64,000 nt of DNA, from assembly GCA_022775045.1 (NCBI GenBank), contig JALFLB010000043.1, positions 1 through 64,000 on the forward strand. The letters are read 5' to 3'. The translations under genes and the position numbers were made by a program. Within the stretch, counting starts at the first letter, position 1. Each line of letters begins with the position of its first letter. The notes below the pieces were generated by a model. That model made no database searches, was not told the DNA's origin, and saw only the letters and a program-made list of their open reading frames with translations. Positions 32,213-40,986 of this stretch are shown here, in pieces. The stretch is from Agathobacter sp. Lineage in GTDB: Bacteria > Bacillota > Clostridia > Lachnospirales > Lachnospiraceae.

Positions 32213-33151
32213 ATGAATAAGAGAAAACATAGATTTTTTGCACTATTTCTTGCAGTGGTGACGGTATCGGGTGTGGTGTTTGCACCGGTTACGGCTCATG
32301 CTGCTGAGACGGAGACTGTAACGGAGCAGGGGGATAATGTTGTAATCACGGAGGATGATCGTCCTTATCTGGCACTTGGTGGTGATCTCACAGCAGATCA
32401 GCAGCATAAGGTTTTGGAGTATATGGGAGTCGAGGCGGCAGATTTTGATCAGTATGACGTGGTATATGTCACTAATGCGGAGGAGCATAAGTATCTGGAT
32501 GCTTATGTCCCGAAGGAGAAGATAGGAACGAAGGCGTTATCTTCCGTTTTAATTTCCCTTACCGAGGAAGGAAGTGGGCTCAAAGTGTCCACTTACAATA
32601 TTAATTATTGTACGTCCGGTATGTATAAAAATGCACTTGCTACTGCAGGAATTCAGGATGCAAATGTGATCGTTGCAGGACCGTTTCCACTTTCTGGTAC
32701 AGCTGCACTTATCGGAACCTTTGAGGCATATGAAAAATTATCAGGTGAAGAATTGGATGAAGATGTTGTTGATGCAGCAATGGATGAGCTGGTTACGACC
32801 GGCGAATTGGAGCAGAGCATTGACGGAGATTCCGAGGATGTAGAGGCAATGATTGCAGACCTCAAGGGACGGATCGCGCGAGGAGAGCTCGATACCAGAG
32901 AGGAGATCGCAGCAGCAATCGATGAGGTGGCAAAGGAATATGACTTAAAGATTTCGGAAGAAGACAAGGAACAGATTCTTGCATTGTTGGAGAAGCTTAA
33001 GAATCTTGATCTGGATTGGGACAGTATTGCCGATCAGGCGCAGGACTGGGCAAATCAGATTCAGAATGCTATTGACAGCAAGGGAATCGGGGAGTCTATT
33101 CGCAACTTTTTCAAGAAAATATGGGATGCTATTACCGCACTTTTTTCGTAG
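32213..33151 (+). CDS. Secreted DUF1002-family protein
   Basis: The protein has about 312 residues. It has a signal peptide (MNKRKHRFF, hydrophobic core, cleavage near AHAAETE). The DUF1002 region follows (about 45-180), with LALGGDLTADQQHKVLEYMG and STYNINYCTSGMYKNALATA as recognisable blocks. A helical acidic tail extends to about residue 290, and a hydrophobic C-terminus (FFKKIWDAITALFS) could contact the membrane. The family has no established function; it is common in Firmicutes and exported. The start chosen is ATG 32213, 8 nt after GGAGG; a longer frame from GTG 32198 overlaps the previous gene. It lies directly behind the S66 peptidase gene, so a cell-envelope role is plausible. Confidence 0.82.
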   Translation: MNKRKHRFFALFLAVVTVSGVVFAPVTAHAAETETVTEQGDNVVITEDDRPYLALGGDLTADQQHKVLEYMGVEAADFDQYDVVYVTNAEEHKYLDAYVPKEKIGTKALSSVLISLTEEGSGLKVSTYNINYCTSGMYKNALATAGIQDANVIVAGPFPLSGTAALIGTFEAYEKLSGEELDEDVVDAAMDELVTTGELEQSIDGDSEDVEAMIADLKGRIARGELDTREEIAAAIDEVAKEYDLKISEEDKEQILALLEKLKNLDLDWDSIADQAQDWANQIQNAIDSKGIGESIRNFFKKIWDAITALFS

Positions 33152-33199
33152 AAAATAAATGGGTTTATGAAAAAAATAAGTAAATTATGCGTAAAGTGA

Positions 33200-33229
33200 T
33201 TGTAAAAAGCCTGCAAAGTGTTCTATAAT
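33200..33229 (+). promoter_or_regulatory. Promoter of the Na/Pi cotransporter gene
   Basis: TTGTAA (33200-33205), 18-nt spacer and TATAAT (33224-33229). The -10 box overlaps the palindrome at 33225-33247. The leader would be about 35 nt with AAAAGGAA before ATG 33272. Confidence 0.65.
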
Positions 33230-33247
33230 AAAGCGATACTTTATTAT
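33225..33247. promoter_or_regulatory. Palindrome covering the -10 and start region of the Na/Pi gene
   Basis: ATAATAAAG-CGATA-CTTTATTAT has 9-bp perfect arms. It spans the -10 box and the predicted transcription start, where a bound protein would repress. The binding protein is unknown. A chance AT-rich repeat is possible. Confidence 0.4.
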
Positions 33248-33271
33248 TTGAAAGAGAAAAGGAATTAAATT

Positions 33272-35083
33272 ATGAATGGCATAACAATCATTCTGTCACT
33301 GCTTAGCGGTGTGGCGCTATTTCTTTTTGGTATGTCTCTGATGGGAGACGGTCTGAAAAAGGTGGCAGGAAATAAGCTTGAACTTGTGCTTTATAAGCTT
33401 ACGAATACTCCAATCAAAGGAGTTCTTCTTGGAACTGTTGTTACTGCAATTATCCAGTCATCTTCAGCGACTACTGTTATGGTTGTAGGTTTTGTTAACT
33501 CCGGAATTATGAAGGTGTCTCAGGCGATTGGTATCATTATGGGTGCCAATATCGGTACGAGTGTGACAGGATGGATTCTGTGTCTGTCCTATATCGATGG
33601 TACGGGTGGAATCGCACAACTTCTGTCTACAGCTACAATTTCCGCGGTTGTTGCAATTGTCGGTATTATTTTTAAGATGTTCATTAAGAAGACCGCATAT
33701 AAAAATGTGGGAGATATCATGCTTGGCTTTTCGATTTTGATGACAGGAATGCAGATGATGAGTGGGGCCGTGTCTCCACTTAAGGAAAATGAGCATTTTG
33801 TCAATGCTCTGACGATGTTCTCCAACCCGTTTATGGGAATTGTTGTCGGAATCCTGTTTACAGCGGTATTGCAGAGTGCTTCGGCTTCCGTTGGTATTCT
33901 GCAGGCACTTTCAATTACGGGCAGCATTACGTTTGCAACAGCGCTTCCGATTACGATGGGAATCGGTGTCGGTGCGGCTTGTCCTGTTTTGCTTTCGTCG
34001 ATTGGCACTAACAAGAATGGTAAGCGTACCGCATTGATTTATCTGATGAATGATTTGTTTGGTATGATATTCTGGTCAGTTGCCTTTTACAGTGTGAATG
34101 CGTTTGTACATTTTCCGTTTATGAATATGGCGATGAGTCCGGTTAAGATTGCGATGCTGAACACGGTGTTCCGTATGGCGACAATCTTACTTCTGATTCC
34201 GTTTATATCCCAGATTGAGAAGCTGGTGTTTAAGCTTGTGAAAGATGATCCGGAAGAACTTGAGGAACAGGCAGATTTTGATCTGTTAGAGGAGCGTTTT
34301 CTTGCGTATCCGGCACTTGCGATTGGTCAGTGCCATACGGCAATGAATGGAATGGCAAAGAAGTCCCGTAAGAATATTTACCGGGCAATGTCTCTGCTTT
34401 CCGATTATTCGCAGGACAAGTTTAATAAGATTCAGGAAAAAGAAAATCTGATTGACCAATATGAGGATAAGCTGGGGACCTATCTGATGCAGTTGACCGC
34501 TCATGAGTTGTCGATGCCACAGAGTCAGGAGGTTTCAAAGTTTTTACATACACTAAGCGATTTTGAAAGGCTTGGTGATCATGCGGTCAATATCTCTATG
34601 GTGGCCAAAGAGCTTGAGGAAAAGCATTTTCAGTTTTCGGAATTTGCACAGTATGAGCTGGAAGTGCTTGTATCAGCGGTTCGGGAACTGGTAAGTATAA
34701 CCGTGGATGCTTTCTGTGACGATAATCTTGAGCAGGCAGCACATGTAGAACCTCTGCGTGAATTAATAGGAATGCTTTGTAATGAGTTGAAGAATCGTCA
34801 TGTTGCAAGACTTCGTGAAGGAAAATGCGAGATGAAGCAGGGGTTTGCGTTTAATGATCTTTTGACGAATCTGGAACGAATTTCTGCACATTGTTCCAAT
34901 GTGGCAGTAGCAATGATTGAGATTGAGACTGCAGACTTTGACACTCATGAGTATTTACGGAGTGTTCGTCAGATGAAGAATGATCAGTATCTGGACTGGT
35001 TTGAGGAATATGCAAAAAAATATAATATTGCGTCCAGTAAGAAGGAACGGAAGAAACTTCTTGCGGCGGCAAAAAACAGCTGA
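33272..35083 (+). CDS. Na+/phosphate cotransporter family protein with PhoU-like C-terminal domain
   Basis: The 603-residue membrane protein has two inverted Na/Pi repeats carrying the family motifs QSSSATTVMVVGF and QSASASVGILQAL. The helices extend to about residue 320. A cytosolic PhoU-like helical bundle follows (about 340-590), with FLHTLSDFERLGDHAVNISM, then FNDLLTNLERISAHCSNVAV, the E-R-x-x-D/A-H pattern of PhoU metal sites. It should import phosphate with sodium, and the PhoU domain probably adjusts transport to phosphate status. The gene has its own promoter with a palindrome across the -10 and a strong terminator after it. Confidence 0.9.
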   Translation: MNGITIILSLLSGVALFLFGMSLMGDGLKKVAGNKLELVLYKLTNTPIKGVLLGTVVTAIIQSSSATTVMVVGFVNSGIMKVSQAIGIIMGANIGTSVTGWILCLSYIDGTGGIAQLLSTATISAVVAIVGIIFKMFIKKTAYKNVGDIMLGFSILMTGMQMMSGAVSPLKENEHFVNALTMFSNPFMGIVVGILFTAVLQSASASVGILQALSITGSITFATALPITMGIGVGAACPVLLSSIGTNKNGKRTALIYLMNDLFGMIFWSVAFYSVNAFVHFPFMNMAMSPVKIAMLNTVFRMATILLLIPFISQIEKLVFKLVKDDPEELEEQADFDLLEERFLAYPALAIGQCHTAMNGMAKKSRKNIYRAMSLLSDYSQDKFNKIQEKENLIDQYEDKLGTYLMQLTAHELSMPQSQEVSKFLHTLSDFERLGDHAVNISMVAKELEEKHFQFSEFAQYELEVLVSAVRELVSITVDAFCDDNLEQAAHVEPLRELIGMLCNELKNRHVARLREGKCEMKQGFAFNDLLTNLERISAHCSNVAVAMIEIETADFDTHEYLRSVRQMKNDQYLDWFEEYAKKYNIASSKKERKKLLAAAKNS

Positions 35084-35086
35084 GAT

Positions 35087-35119
35087 AAGACCTTCGGATT
35101 TGATGATCCGAAGGTCTTT
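35087..35119 (+). terminator. Rho-independent terminator after the Na/Pi gene
   Basis: GACCTTCGGAT (35089-35099) and ATCCGAAGGTC (35106-35116) form a perfect 11-bp stem with a 6-nt loop, extended by AA/TT, then TTTC. Confidence 0.85.
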
Positions 35120-35197
35120 CTATGTGTCCGTTTTATGTCACTTATAAAATGAGATACTTGCCCCAGAACAAAAAGAAAGAGAAAAGGAGCGAGCGAC

Positions 35198-35302
35198 ATG
35201 AAAGGATATGTAGTTGACAGCGGCTATATGGGACTGATTGATGGAGAGTACCTCCTGTTTGCAGATGAGAGGGATTACATGGAAGCATATGAGCAAAAAT
35301 AA
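35198..35302 (+). CDS. 34-residue conserved-looking small protein
   Basis: ATG 35198 follows AAAAGGAG at 35182-35189. The frame encodes 34 residues, beginning MKGYVVDSGYMGLIDGEYLL and ending in an acidic, aromatic segment (ADERDYMEAYEQK). The pattern 'GYV...GYMG..DG.Y.LF..E.DY.E' seems familiar from small unannotated proteins in Lachnospiraceae, but I cannot verify this. It has no membrane helix. It lies between the Na/Pi terminator and the thioesterase gene, whose start is 62 nt after the stop. The function is unknown. Confidence 0.6.
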   Translation: MKGYVVDSGYMGLIDGEYLLFADERDYMEAYEQK

Positions 35303-35363
35303 GAGTGCTTCATTGAATTTCCATGCGCCTTGTGGCATAATAAGATGCGATAGGAGGGATTTG

Positions 35364-35831
35364 ATGATGAAACAGGAAATTGAGGTCGCAGGACCGGCAA
35401 CAGACATTAAATTACGTCCATATGAGCACAAGGCTAAATATTATGAGACGGATCAGATGGGCATTATCCATCATAGCAATTATGTGAAATGGATGGAGGA
35501 GGCGCGAATGGATCTGATGGATCAGATCGGTCTTAACTATAAAGAGATGGAGGAGATGGAGATCATCAGTCCGGTACTCTCGGTCTCGGTGGAGTATCAC
35601 AGTATGGTACATTTTGATGACACAGTTGTCATCCAGACGAGACTGGTAAAGTATAATGGAGTCAAAATGGAAATTGAATATGTGATGACAGATAAAGAGA
35701 CCGGAGAATTGCGTACAACAGGAAAGAGCAGTCATTGCTTTTTGAATCGTTCCGGAAAGCCGATTTCCTTGAAACGTTCTTATCCGGAGCTGGATACAAA
35801 GTTTTTTGAAATGAAGGATGATCCGCAATGA
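35364..35831 (+). CDS. Acyl-CoA thioesterase, YbgC/4-hydroxybenzoyl-CoA thioesterase type
   Basis: The 155-residue hot-dog-fold protein has the active-site region YYETDQMGIIHHSNYVKWME, carrying the catalytic Asp and the following His-x-Asn-Tyr helix of the family. MEIEYVMTDKETGELRTTGKS forms later strands. These enzymes hydrolyse acyl-CoA or acyl-ACP thioesters in the cytosol; chain preference cannot be read. The start is ATG 35364, placed 5 nt after AGGAGG (35353-35358); a longer frame begins at 35238 inside the small-protein gene and is not used. The stop overlaps the start of the Xaa-Pro peptidase gene (ATGA). Confidence 0.88.
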   Translation: MMKQEIEVAGPATDIKLRPYEHKAKYYETDQMGIIHHSNYVKWMEEARMDLMDQIGLNYKEMEEMEIISPVLSVSVEYHSMVHFDDTVVIQTRLVKYNGVKMEIEYVMTDKETGELRTTGKSSHCFLNRSGKPISLKRSYPELDTKFFEMKDDPQ

Positions 35832-37606
35832 TTCAGGAGAGACTTGAAGCCCTTCGGACAGAAATGAAGAAGCGGGATATCGCGATGTATATTGTCCCAA
35901 CCGCAGACTTTCATGAGTCGGAATATGTGGGAGAACATTTTAAGGCAAGAGAGTTTATCACCGGATTTACAGGATCTGCAGGTACGGCGGTTATTACAAT
36001 GACACAGGCAGGTCTGTGGACAGATGGCCGTTATTTTGTACAGGCTGAAAAGCAGCTTGAGGGAACAACGATTCACCTGTATAAGATGGGGGAGGACGGA
36101 GTTCCTGCTATCAGCGAATATATTACCCGGACCCTGGAAGAAGGTGAGTGTCTCAGTTTTGATGGAAGGGTGGTTAATGGAAAGTGGGGGGATGAGCTTG
36201 CTCAGATTGTGGAACAGAAGCATGGTCGTCTATATACCGAAGAGGATTTGATCGATCTGATCTGGGAGAATAGACCTTCGCTTTCGAGAGAATCTGTGTG
36301 GCTGTTGGACCAAAAAGTCAGTGGAAGAAGCATTGCTGAAAAGCTCGCTGCTGTGCGAAGAAAGATGGAAGAGGAGAGAGCTTCTCTCCATATTTTGTCT
36401 TCGCTTGTCGATATTGCATGGCTTTTGAATGTGCGGGGAAATGATATCAGCTATGTACCGGTGGTTTTGTCCTATCTTTTGCTATCAGCGGATAGCTGTA
36501 TCTGGTTTTTGCAGGAGGAGACACTGGAGGATGAGTTGCGTGCTGAGCTGGAGAAGAACGGGATTGTTACACGTCCTTATGAGAGCTTTTACGACACAGT
36601 GAAGACGCTGGAGAAACAGACGATCCTTTTGAATCGGTCGGTTGTAAATTATCGAATCTGCAGTGCCATTCCAGCGTCAAATACGATTGTAGACAGACCG
36701 GATCCTACTGCGGCTATGAAAGCGGCCAAGAATTGGATCGAAATCGATCATATCAGGCAGGCGCATGTCAGGGATGCGGTAGCTATGTGCAAATTTATGT
36801 ATTGGCTTAAGAAGAATGTGGGGAAGATACCAATGACAGAGTTGTCGGTATCGGAGCATTTGGAGAAGCTGCGCGCTGAGCAGGATGGCTTTCTGGATCT
36901 TAGTTTTGAAACTATATGTGGGTATCAGGAGCATGGGGCAATCGTGCATTATGCCGCAACACTAGAGACGGATGCTGCATTAGAGGCAAAGGGATTTCTC
37001 CTTGTGGATTCCGGAGGCCATTATCTGGAGGGGACGACAGATATTACCCGTACGTTCGTACTTGGCCCGGTGACAGATGAGATGAAAGAAGATTATACCC
37101 GTGTATGCCGGGCAAATCTGAATTTGGCCAATACACGTTTTTTACATGGATGTACTGGAAGGAATCTGGACATAATTGCGCGTGAACCATTTTGGGAGGC
37201 CGGTCTTGATTATAAACACGGAACAGGACATGGCGTGGGATACATTCTGAATGTCCATGAGGGACCGAATGCGTTTCGATGGAAGGCATCCGGGGAAGAT
37301 GCGGTGCTGGAGGAAGGTATGATTACAACGGATGAACCGGGAATCTACCTGGAAGGCAGGTATGGAATCCGGCTGGAGAACGAACTCCTTTGCCGAAAAG
37401 GCAGGAAGAATGAGTATGGACAGTTTATGTATTTTGAGAATCTGACCTATGTTCCGTTTGATCTGGATGCAATTGTTCCGGAGCAGATGACAGAGGTAGA
37501 GCGAAGACGGCTGAATGAATATCATATGAATGTTTATCGGACGGTATCTCCATTCTTACACGGAGAGGAGCTTGCGTGGCTGAAAGAGGCAACGAGGGAA
37601 ATCTAG
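35828..37606 (+). CDS. Xaa-Pro aminopeptidase, M24B family
   Basis: This 592-residue cytosolic metallopeptidase removes N-terminal residues preceding proline. Two N-terminal creatinase-like domains span about 1-310, and the pita-bread catalytic domain lies at about 315-530. Metal ligands are visible as Asp in LVDSGGHYLEG, Asp in TTDITRTF, His in KHGTGHGVGY, Glu in TTDEPGIYLEG and Glu in IRLENEL. A C-terminal extension (about 535-592; RRRLNEYHMNVYRTVSPFL) is typical of the long, AMPP-type forms. It starts within the thioesterase stop (4-nt overlap), and polA follows 30 nt after its end. Confidence 0.93.
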   Translation: MIQERLEALRTEMKKRDIAMYIVPTADFHESEYVGEHFKAREFITGFTGSAGTAVITMTQAGLWTDGRYFVQAEKQLEGTTIHLYKMGEDGVPAISEYITRTLEEGECLSFDGRVVNGKWGDELAQIVEQKHGRLYTEEDLIDLIWENRPSLSRESVWLLDQKVSGRSIAEKLAAVRRKMEEERASLHILSSLVDIAWLLNVRGNDISYVPVVLSYLLLSADSCIWFLQEETLEDELRAELEKNGIVTRPYESFYDTVKTLEKQTILLNRSVVNYRICSAIPASNTIVDRPDPTAAMKAAKNWIEIDHIRQAHVRDAVAMCKFMYWLKKNVGKIPMTELSVSEHLEKLRAEQDGFLDLSFETICGYQEHGAIVHYAATLETDAALEAKGFLLVDSGGHYLEGTTDITRTFVLGPVTDEMKEDYTRVCRANLNLANTRFLHGCTGRNLDIIAREPFWEAGLDYKHGTGHGVGYILNVHEGPNAFRWKASGEDAVLEEGMITTDEPGIYLEGRYGIRLENELLCRKGRKNEYGQFMYFENLTYVPFDLDAIVPEQMTEVERRRLNEYHMNVYRTVSPFLHGEELAWLKEATREI

Positions 37607-37635
37607 AAAGATTACAGAGAAGGAGCAAAGAATCG

Positions 37636-40368
37636 ATGAGTAAAAAGCTGGTGCTGATGGATGGGCACAGTATTTTAAACCGTGCATTTTTCGGATTGCC
37701 GGATCTGACCACTTCGGAGGGACTACACACCAATGCGGTATATGGCTTCCTCAATATTATGTTTAAAATTTTAGAGGAGGAGCAGCCGGATTATCTGACT
37801 GTTGCATTTGATGTACATGCACCGACTTTTCGTCATAAAATGTATGAGGCGTACAAGGGGACCAGGGCACCGATGGATGATGCGCTGCGGCAGCAGGTGC
37901 CATTGATTAAGCAGATGCTTACAGCAATGGGAATCCGTATCATAGAAATGGAAGGATATGAGGCGGATGATCTGCTGGGAACACTTGCCGGAATGGGCGA
38001 GAGGGAAGGAATGGAGGTATCTGTGATATCTGGAGATCGCGATCTGCTCCAGCTTGCGACAGATCATGTCAGAATCCGGATTCCGAAGACCAAGAAGACC
38101 GGTACGGAGATAGAGGATTACTATGCTTTGGATGTTAAGAATCGCTATCAGGTCACACCGAAGGAGTTCATCGATGTAAAGGCTCTGATGGGGGATACGG
38201 CAGATAATATTCCGGGAGTGCCGGGAATCGGAGAGAAGACGGCTACAGCACTCATTGAACACTACGGAAGTATTGAGGAAGTTCATGCCCATGCGGATGT
38301 GGTAAAGCCGCCCCGCGCATCCAAAAATATTGTGGAATACTGGGAACAGGCTGTAATGAGCAAGGAACTTGCAACGATTATTACAGATGTACCGGTGGAA
38401 TATGATTTCTCGGAGGCAGAACTGGATTCTATTACGGATCTCTACACTGAGGAGGCATATCTGCTCTGTAAAAAGCTTGAATTTAAAAATCTGCTTGGTC
38501 GTTTTGAAGTGGACGCACCGAATAATCATGTGAAGGAGCATTTTAAGATTGTCCGCACGAAGACAGAGGCTGAGAACGTGTGGCGCAAGGTGGGGACACA
38601 GCCAATTGGATTTAGTCTTGTTGAGAATGATACAAAAATAATGGGAGACAATCAACAGATGAGTCTGTTTGAGCAGCAGCCCCAAAATGCATTTGCAGGT
38701 CTTGCGGTTGCCTTTTCCAATGAGGATATTTATCTGTTTGTGACTGGCGGGGAACTTACTTCTTCCTATCTTGCAGAGCAGCTGTTGGAATCGAAGAGTA
38801 CACAGCTGATTGCCGCCGATCTAAAGCCAATGTTGCGCTATCTGGATCTGTGCAGGGGGAAAAGTCCGGCGGAGGACTGGGATGGCTATCAGAGAGAACG
38901 GGCCAGGTTTTTTGACCGGACGGTTGCCGCGTATCTTTTGAATCCACTTAAGGGCGATTATCCGTATGATGATGTGGCAAAGGACTATCTGGGGATTTAT
39001 GTGCCGACAAGAGCAGATCTGTTGGGGAAGTCAACTCCGGGGGCCATGCTTGCCGAAGATGAGCAGGCGGTTATGGAATATGCATGCTATGAGGCTTATA
39101 CCGCATGGGCATCCTGTCCGATTCTGGCGGGAAAACTTAAGGAACACGGAATGTTCGAATTGATGACCGAAATTGAGATGCCGCTGGTGTTTGTTCTGGC
39201 GGACATGGAGCGCGAAGGCATCTGTATGGATGCAGACGCTCTCCGGGAATATGGTCAAAAGCTGTCGGTTTCTATTGCTGAACTGGAAGAGAAAATCTAT
39301 GAGCAGGCGGGGGAGAAGTTTAATATCAACTCGCCGAAACAGCTTGGAGTTATTCTATTTGAAAAAATGCAGTTGCCGAATGGCAAGAAGACGAAGACTG
39401 GTTTTTCCACTTCGGCGGAAGTGCTTGAGAAGCTTGCAGTGGATTTTCCGATTGTTGCAGATATATTGGAGTACCGCAAGCTGGCAAAGTTAAAATCGAC
39501 TTATGCGGATGGACTGGCCAATTTTGTGGATGAGACAGGAAAGATTCATACAACTTTTAATCAGACCATTACTGCAACAGGACGGCTGAGCAGTACGGAT
39601 CCGAATCTGCAGAATATTCCAATCCGTATTGAACTTGGTAAAATGATTCGAAAGGTGTTCCATCCGATGGATGGAAATCTGTTTGTTGATTCAGATTATT
39701 CCCAGATTGAGCTCCGGCTTTTGGCACATATGTCAGGGGATGAGCAATTGATTGAAGCATTTCGCGAAAATCAGGATATACACAGGAGTACTGCCTCGAA
39801 GGTGTTTCATGTGCCGTTTGAAGAGGTAAGTGATTTGCAGCGACGCAATGCGAAGGCGGTTAATTTTGGTATCGTCTACGGAATCAGTGCGTTTGGACTG
39901 AGTCAGGATCTGAATGTGAGCCAAAAGGAAGCACAGGGTTTTATTGACAGCTACTTTGAAACATATCCAAAGATTAAAGAATTTCTCGATCGCTCTGTTG
40001 CGGAGGCCAAGGAAAAAGGCTATTCCAAAACGATGTTTGGAAGAATCCGTCCGATTCCGGAATTGTCGGCAAGTAATTATATGCAGCGGCAGTTTGGGGA
40101 ACGTGTGGCAATGAATGCACCGATTCAGGGTACTGCGGCAGATATAATTAAGATCGCGATGATCCGTGTGCATGACCGGCTGATCCGGGAAGGATATCAG
40201 TCTCGTTTGATTTTGCAGGTGCATGATGAACTATTAATCGAGACGGCAGAGTCTGAGAAGGATGCCGTGATTGCACTTCTGGAGGAGGAGATGCGCGGTG
40301 CAGCGGATTTACAGGTTGAGCTTGCCGTTGGAACCGAGTGTGGTTATGACTGGTATGAGGCGCATTGA
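37636..40368 (+). CDS. polA: DNA polymerase I
   Basis: The 910-residue replication and repair polymerase has a 5'-nuclease domain (about 1-290; KLVLMDGHSILNRAFF, GYEADDLLGTLA, DTADNIPGVPGIGEKTA). A 3'-5' exonuclease-like domain (about 310-500) lacks the catalytic acidic residues: the DTET position reads GFSLVEND. Proofreading is therefore probably absent, as in Bacillus stearothermophilus and Taq enzymes. The polymerase domain (about 520-910) has motif A DYSQIELRLLA, motif B RRNAKAVNFGIVYG and motif C QVHDELLIE. The start is ATG 37636, after AAGGAG at 37619-37624; the longer frame from 37576 overlaps the previous gene. The gene for dephospho-CoA kinase follows closely. Confidence 0.97.
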   Translation: MSKKLVLMDGHSILNRAFFGLPDLTTSEGLHTNAVYGFLNIMFKILEEEQPDYLTVAFDVHAPTFRHKMYEAYKGTRAPMDDALRQQVPLIKQMLTAMGIRIIEMEGYEADDLLGTLAGMGEREGMEVSVISGDRDLLQLATDHVRIRIPKTKKTGTEIEDYYALDVKNRYQVTPKEFIDVKALMGDTADNIPGVPGIGEKTATALIEHYGSIEEVHAHADVVKPPRASKNIVEYWEQAVMSKELATIITDVPVEYDFSEAELDSITDLYTEEAYLLCKKLEFKNLLGRFEVDAPNNHVKEHFKIVRTKTEAENVWRKVGTQPIGFSLVENDTKIMGDNQQMSLFEQQPQNAFAGLAVAFSNEDIYLFVTGGELTSSYLAEQLLESKSTQLIAADLKPMLRYLDLCRGKSPAEDWDGYQRERARFFDRTVAAYLLNPLKGDYPYDDVAKDYLGIYVPTRADLLGKSTPGAMLAEDEQAVMEYACYEAYTAWASCPILAGKLKEHGMFELMTEIEMPLVFVLADMEREGICMDADALREYGQKLSVSIAELEEKIYEQAGEKFNINSPKQLGVILFEKMQLPNGKKTKTGFSTSAEVLEKLAVDFPIVADILEYRKLAKLKSTYADGLANFVDETGKIHTTFNQTITATGRLSSTDPNLQNIPIRIELGKMIRKVFHPMDGNLFVDSDYSQIELRLLAHMSGDEQLIEAFRENQDIHRSTASKVFHVPFEEVSDLQRRNAKAVNFGIVYGISAFGLSQDLNVSQKEAQGFIDSYFETYPKIKEFLDRSVAEAKEKGYSKTMFGRIRPIPELSASNYMQRQFGERVAMNAPIQGTAADIIKIAMIRVHDRLIREGYQSRLILQVHDELLIETAESEKDAVIALLEEEMRGAADLQVELAVGTECGYDWYEAH

Positions 40369-40380
40369 ATAGGAGAAATG

Positions 40381-40986
40381 ATGAGATTTATTGGAATTAC
40401 AGGTGGTGTTGGTGCAGGAAAATCACAGATTCTTGCTTATCTTGCAAAAAGACCTGTGACAAGAGTGATGCTTGCTGATGAGATTGCTCACAAATTGATG
40501 GAGCCGGGGACAGATTGCTATGAAAAGTTGAGGAACCGCTTTTTACATGAGGATATATATCTTGAGGATGGGCATTTTGACCGCAATAAGCTGGCTTCTG
40601 CTATTTTTGCAGACGATGAGAAGAGAGAAGCTTTGAACACAATTGTACATCCGGCAGTGAAGGAGTATGTGTGTGTGCAGGCGGAGAAAGAGCGCAAGGA
40701 GGGCAGGATAAGTCTGCTTGTTTTGGAGGCGGCTTTATTAATTGAAGAACATTATGATGAAATTTGTGATGAACTTTGGTATATTTATACTAGCAGGGAA
40801 GTTCGCAGGGAGCGTTTAAAGGCTTCCCGGGGATATTCGGATGCCAGGGTGGACCGGATTTTTGCAAGTCAGTTAAGTGAAGAGCAGTACCGGAGTCACT
40901 GTAGTGAAGTCATTGACAACAATGGGGCATTGGAAGAGACACTTGCACAGATTGAGGAAGCTTTGAGGAGAAAAGCATATGAATAA
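40381..40986 (+). CDS. coaE: Dephospho-CoA kinase
   Basis: The protein of about 201 residues carries out the last step of coenzyme A synthesis, phosphorylating dephospho-CoA with ATP. The P-loop GITGGVGAGKSQIL is at the N-terminus, VMLADEIAH corresponds to the DAD-type substrate motif, VLEAALLIEE to the usual D-x-PLL region, and RRERLKASRGYSDARVDRIF to the lid arginines. Two adjacent ATGs (40378, 40381) follow AGGAG (40371-40375); the second has the better spacing of 5 nt. The end overlaps the FtsA-like gene by 8 nt. The polA-coaE order is common in Firmicutes. Confidence 0.93.
   Translation: MRFIGITGGVGAGKSQILAYLAKRPVTRVMLADEIAHKLMEPGTDCYEKLRNRFLHEDIYLEDGHFDRNKLASAIFADDEKREALNTIVHPAVKEYVCVQAEKERKEGRISLLVLEAALLIEEHYDEICDELWYIYTSREVRRERLKASRGYSDARVDRIFASQLSEEQYRSHCSEVIDNNGALEETLAQIEEALRRKAYE

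Noticed and set aside
31239-32285. 348-codon minus-strand frame over the S66 peptidase gene
   Set aside because: Antisense shadow with no homology-like pattern; the plus-strand gene has a full catalytic motif set.
37771-38685. 304-codon minus-strand frame inside polA
   Set aside because: Antisense shadow of the polA 5'-nuclease region; the plus-strand motifs are unambiguous.
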